From Treponema sp. (GTDB lineage: Bacteria; Spirochaetota; Spirochaetia; Treponematales; Treponemataceae), in assembly GCA_024402665.1 (NCBI GenBank), contig JAKSTI010000008.1, positions 25,874 through 89,873 of the forward strand: DNA of 64,000 nt. The letters are read 5' to 3'. Of this stretch, positions 62,151 to 64,000 are shown one piece after another. The notes beneath the pieces were generated by a model, which was not told the DNA's origin, ran no database searches, and saw nothing but the letters and a program-made list of their open reading frames with translations. Each line of letters opens with the position of its first letter. Position 1 is the stretch's first letter. The position numbers and the translations under genes were made by a program.

Positions 62151-64000
62151 ATGAAACCATTAACATTCCAACAAAAAGCAATAGATGAACTTATTTCTAG
62201 TTTTAAAACCCTTTGGGCACAACCTGAATCAAAATTACCTATGGTTTTTAAAAGTCCAACTGGAAGTGGAAAAACTTTTATGACTTCAGCATTTATAAAC
62301 GAAATGTCTGAACAGCCGGATTGGGATGCAGATATTGCCTGGATTTGGATTACTTTTAGTGATGATCTTGCAATGCAGAGCCGTGATAAATTTGCACAAT
62401 ATTTTAGTCAGAATCTTAAAAATCAATTGATTACGGTTACAGATTTTAATCAGGGCAAACTTAATAAAAATGATGTTCTATTTTTGAACTGGCAGAAGCT
62501 TGTAAGTACTAAGGCCGAAGACCGATTACTTCGTCGTCCAGAAAATCCAGAAAACGCAAAAGAAAGCGGATGCTATTTTGAAGATGTTATTGAAGCTACA
62601 CATAAAGATGGCAGACAAATTATTATGATTATTGATGAAAGTCATAAAAATGTTACCGATGCTGCTTATACAAATGTTATTAATCCTGCAAATCCAAAAA
62701 TTATTGTAAATGTTTCTGCTACTCCTAAGGAAATTCCTGATGCAAGTGCTATAAAACATAATAAAGCAGCATTTGTTGAAGTTGAGCATTCGGATGTTGT
62801 TGAAGAAGGTTTAATAAAAGAAAAGATTCAGTGTCAGGCAAGCGAAGATATTAAAAAACTTGGTAATACAGATTTAGATGAAGCATTAATTGTTCTTGCT
62901 ATGAATAAAAAGGCTGAACTTGAAGCTCAGTTTGCCCGCCTTAATAAAAATGTAAATCCTTTGGTTCTAATTCAGCTTCCAAATGATGATAAAAAACTGA
63001 TTGAAGCTGGGCAAGAAACAAAGGAACAGATTGTATTAAAGATTCTTCACGAAAAAGGGATTGATGATTCTAGAATTGCTCTTTGGTTTGACGGCAATAA
63101 AAAGAATATGGAATTTATCAGCGACAATGACTGTCCTGTAGATTACATGCTATTCAAAGAGGCTGCTGGAACTGGATGGGACTGTCCACGTGCTCATATT
63201 CTTGTAATGTTCCGTGAAATTAATTCACCTACATTTAAAACTCAGACTATTGGTCGTATTTTAAGAATGCCTGAACCTGAAAGTAAAGATGATTATGTTG
63301 CATATCCTGATTTGAGATGTGGTTATCTATATACAAACTATGATCGTAATCAGGTTGAAGCTGCAAAATGGGGTGATAAAAATAAGCCGGAAGTATATCT
63401 TTCTCATCCACTTATGGGCTACGAATACTATGACTTTAACGGGCTTCTTCAAGCAGATTATCTTTCCCGAACAGATTACGGTGACTTTGTAGATGCAAAG
63501 AAATTTCAGACAAGTTTTATGAAATCTTTTGATCAGTTTTTTAATCTTGAAAAAACTGATTCTGTTGAAAAATGTATTAATGCAATAAAAGAGAAAAACA
63601 TTGAAGAAAATCCAACGCTAAATTATGAACTTATTGTTGATAAGGATTTAACTGATTTTGACAATATCTTTGGTGATATTCGCAATACAAAGGATGAAGA
63701 TTTACTTGAACACGAAATGTCCAGAAATGATATCGAAAAACTGTTTAATTATCATTGTGTAAAAGTTTTACTTCAGCAACAGGATGAAGATACAAAAATA
63801 GGAAACGCGGCTCGTTCTTGGGGACCATTAAAATCTGCACTTAGAATGTGGTTTAGAAAAAGACTTAAATGGGGTGGTACAGAAAGTTTTGTTGCTGATA
63901 TGCAAAAAGGAGATGCAAGTATTTTCCGTGCAGCAATTTATCAGGCATTAAAAGACTTTGCTCCAATTAAACAGGCTTTATTGGATGAAAAAACACGAGA
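62151..64000 (+). CDS. res: Type III restriction endonuclease Res subunit, 3' end cut by window edge
   Basis: The frame from the ATG at 62151 (SD AAAGGAG) is open to the right edge, 616 codons plus two bases. Superfamily-2 helicase motifs: Walker A SPTGSGKT (35-42), DESH box in IIDESHKN, NVSATP, and the motif VI region QTIGRILRMPEP. In type III Res the nuclease domain follows at the C-terminus, beyond the window. Gap to mod is 18 bases. Confidence 0.9.
   Translation, partial: MKPLTFQQKAIDELISSFKTLWAQPESKLPMVFKSPTGSGKTFMTSAFINEMSEQPDWDADIAWIWITFSDDLAMQSRDKFAQYFSQNLKNQLITVTDFNQGKLNKNDVLFLNWQKLVSTKAEDRLLRRPENPENAKESGCYFEDVIEATHKDGRQIIMIIDESHKNVTDAAYTNVINPANPKIIVNVSATPKEIPDASAIKHNKAAFVEVEHSDVVEEGLIKEKIQCQASEDIKKLGNTDLDEALIVLAMNKKAELEAQFARLNKNVNPLVLIQLPNDDKKLIEAGQETKEQIVLKILHEKGIDDSRIALWFDGNKKNMEFISDNDCPVDYMLFKEAAGTGWDCPRAHILVMFREINSPTFKTQTIGRILRMPEPESKDDYVAYPDLRCGYLYTNYDRNQVEAAKWGDKNKPEVYLSHPLMGYEYYDFNGLLQADYLSRTDYGDFVDAKKFQTSFMKSFDQFFNLEKTDSVEKCINAIKEKNIEENPTLNYELIVDKDLTDFDNIFGDIRNTKDEDLLEHEMSRNDIEKLFNYHCVKVLLQQQDEDTKIGNAARSWGPLKSALRMWFRKRLKWGGTESFVADMQKGDASIFRAAIYQALKDFAPIKQALLDEKTR

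Noticed and set aside
1..64000. CRISPR arrays, insertion sequences, tRNA or rRNA genes
   Set aside because: No direct repeats with spacers, no transposase frame and no conserved tRNA arm such as GGTTCGA/GGTTCAA in a cloverleaf context was seen. The only repeated motif family is the parS-like array.

Overview
The window is A+T-rich bacterial chromosome, most like a host-associated or gut Treponema (Spirochaetota). The evidence is the replication block dnaA-dnaN-recF-DUF721(DciA) on the minus strand beside gyrB-gyrA, a FabV/TER-type enoyl reductase, a cyclophilin-FKBP fusion lipoprotein, many short-lipobox lipoproteins and Ala at the GyrA position that is Ser83 in E. coli. The species cannot be fixed from sequence alone. 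No rRNA, tRNA, CRISPR array, insertion sequence or prophage was seen.

Layout. 0-8 kb (+): the end of an unknown gene, pyrF, a CotH-like lipoprotein, a fused pyrK-pyrD, an SGNH-hydrolase lipoprotein, a YkgJ-type Cys-cluster protein and an AGCS alanine/sodium symporter. 8-16.7 kb: xylulokinase, a MATE exporter, a small unknown gene, proA, an NSS transporter, proB (without PUA domain) and DUF763. 16.7-22.4 kb (-): one tightly packed run rpmH-rnpA-yidD-yidC-jag followed by secreted proteins, the dual immunophilin and DUF763. 22.4-31.6 kb: dciA-like, recF, dnaN and dnaA on minus, gyrB and gyrA on plus. 31.6-32.9 kb: a 1.3 kb gene-free block with a promoter-plus-terminator unit that looks like a small RNA, a tight DnaA-box cluster, and 12 intact plus one broken parS-like site. 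32.9-38.7 kb (-): a beta-barrel candidate, the operon plsC/amidohydrolase/azlC/azlD, and htpG. 38.9-46.6 kb (-): type II fatty-acid synthesis (fabH-fabD-fabG-fabF-fabZ-fabV) behind an acyl-CoA synthetase gene with a divergent TetR regulator. 47.4-54.5 kb: envelope proteins, a purine salvage operon (unknown-xpt-pbuX), a frameshifted FIST-domain pseudogene and a CinA-C protein. 54.5-60 kb: a GH1 beta-glucosidase, an aldose-1-epimerase homologue, metY with a Cys-rich leader peptide, ridA and DUF1848. 60-64 kb: an XRE regulator and a type III restriction-modification locus (mod, then res running off the right edge).

Most interesting points: (1) the parS/DnaA-box block next to gyrA, which competes with the dnaN-dnaA gap as the place where replication starts and chromosome arms are organised; (2) an unannotated 23-codon leader peptide ending Met-Cys-Leu-Cys-Phe-Cys upstream of metY, whose Cys-codon segment is complementary both to its own and to the metY ribosome-binding site, suggesting cysteine-sensing translation attenuation; (3) a candidate small RNA between gyrA and the DnaA boxes; (4) several genes (proB, the small gene at 11.06 kb, probably xre and ridA) whose -10 box ends about 5-7 bases before the ATG with no Shine-Dalgarno, suggesting leaderless mRNAs.
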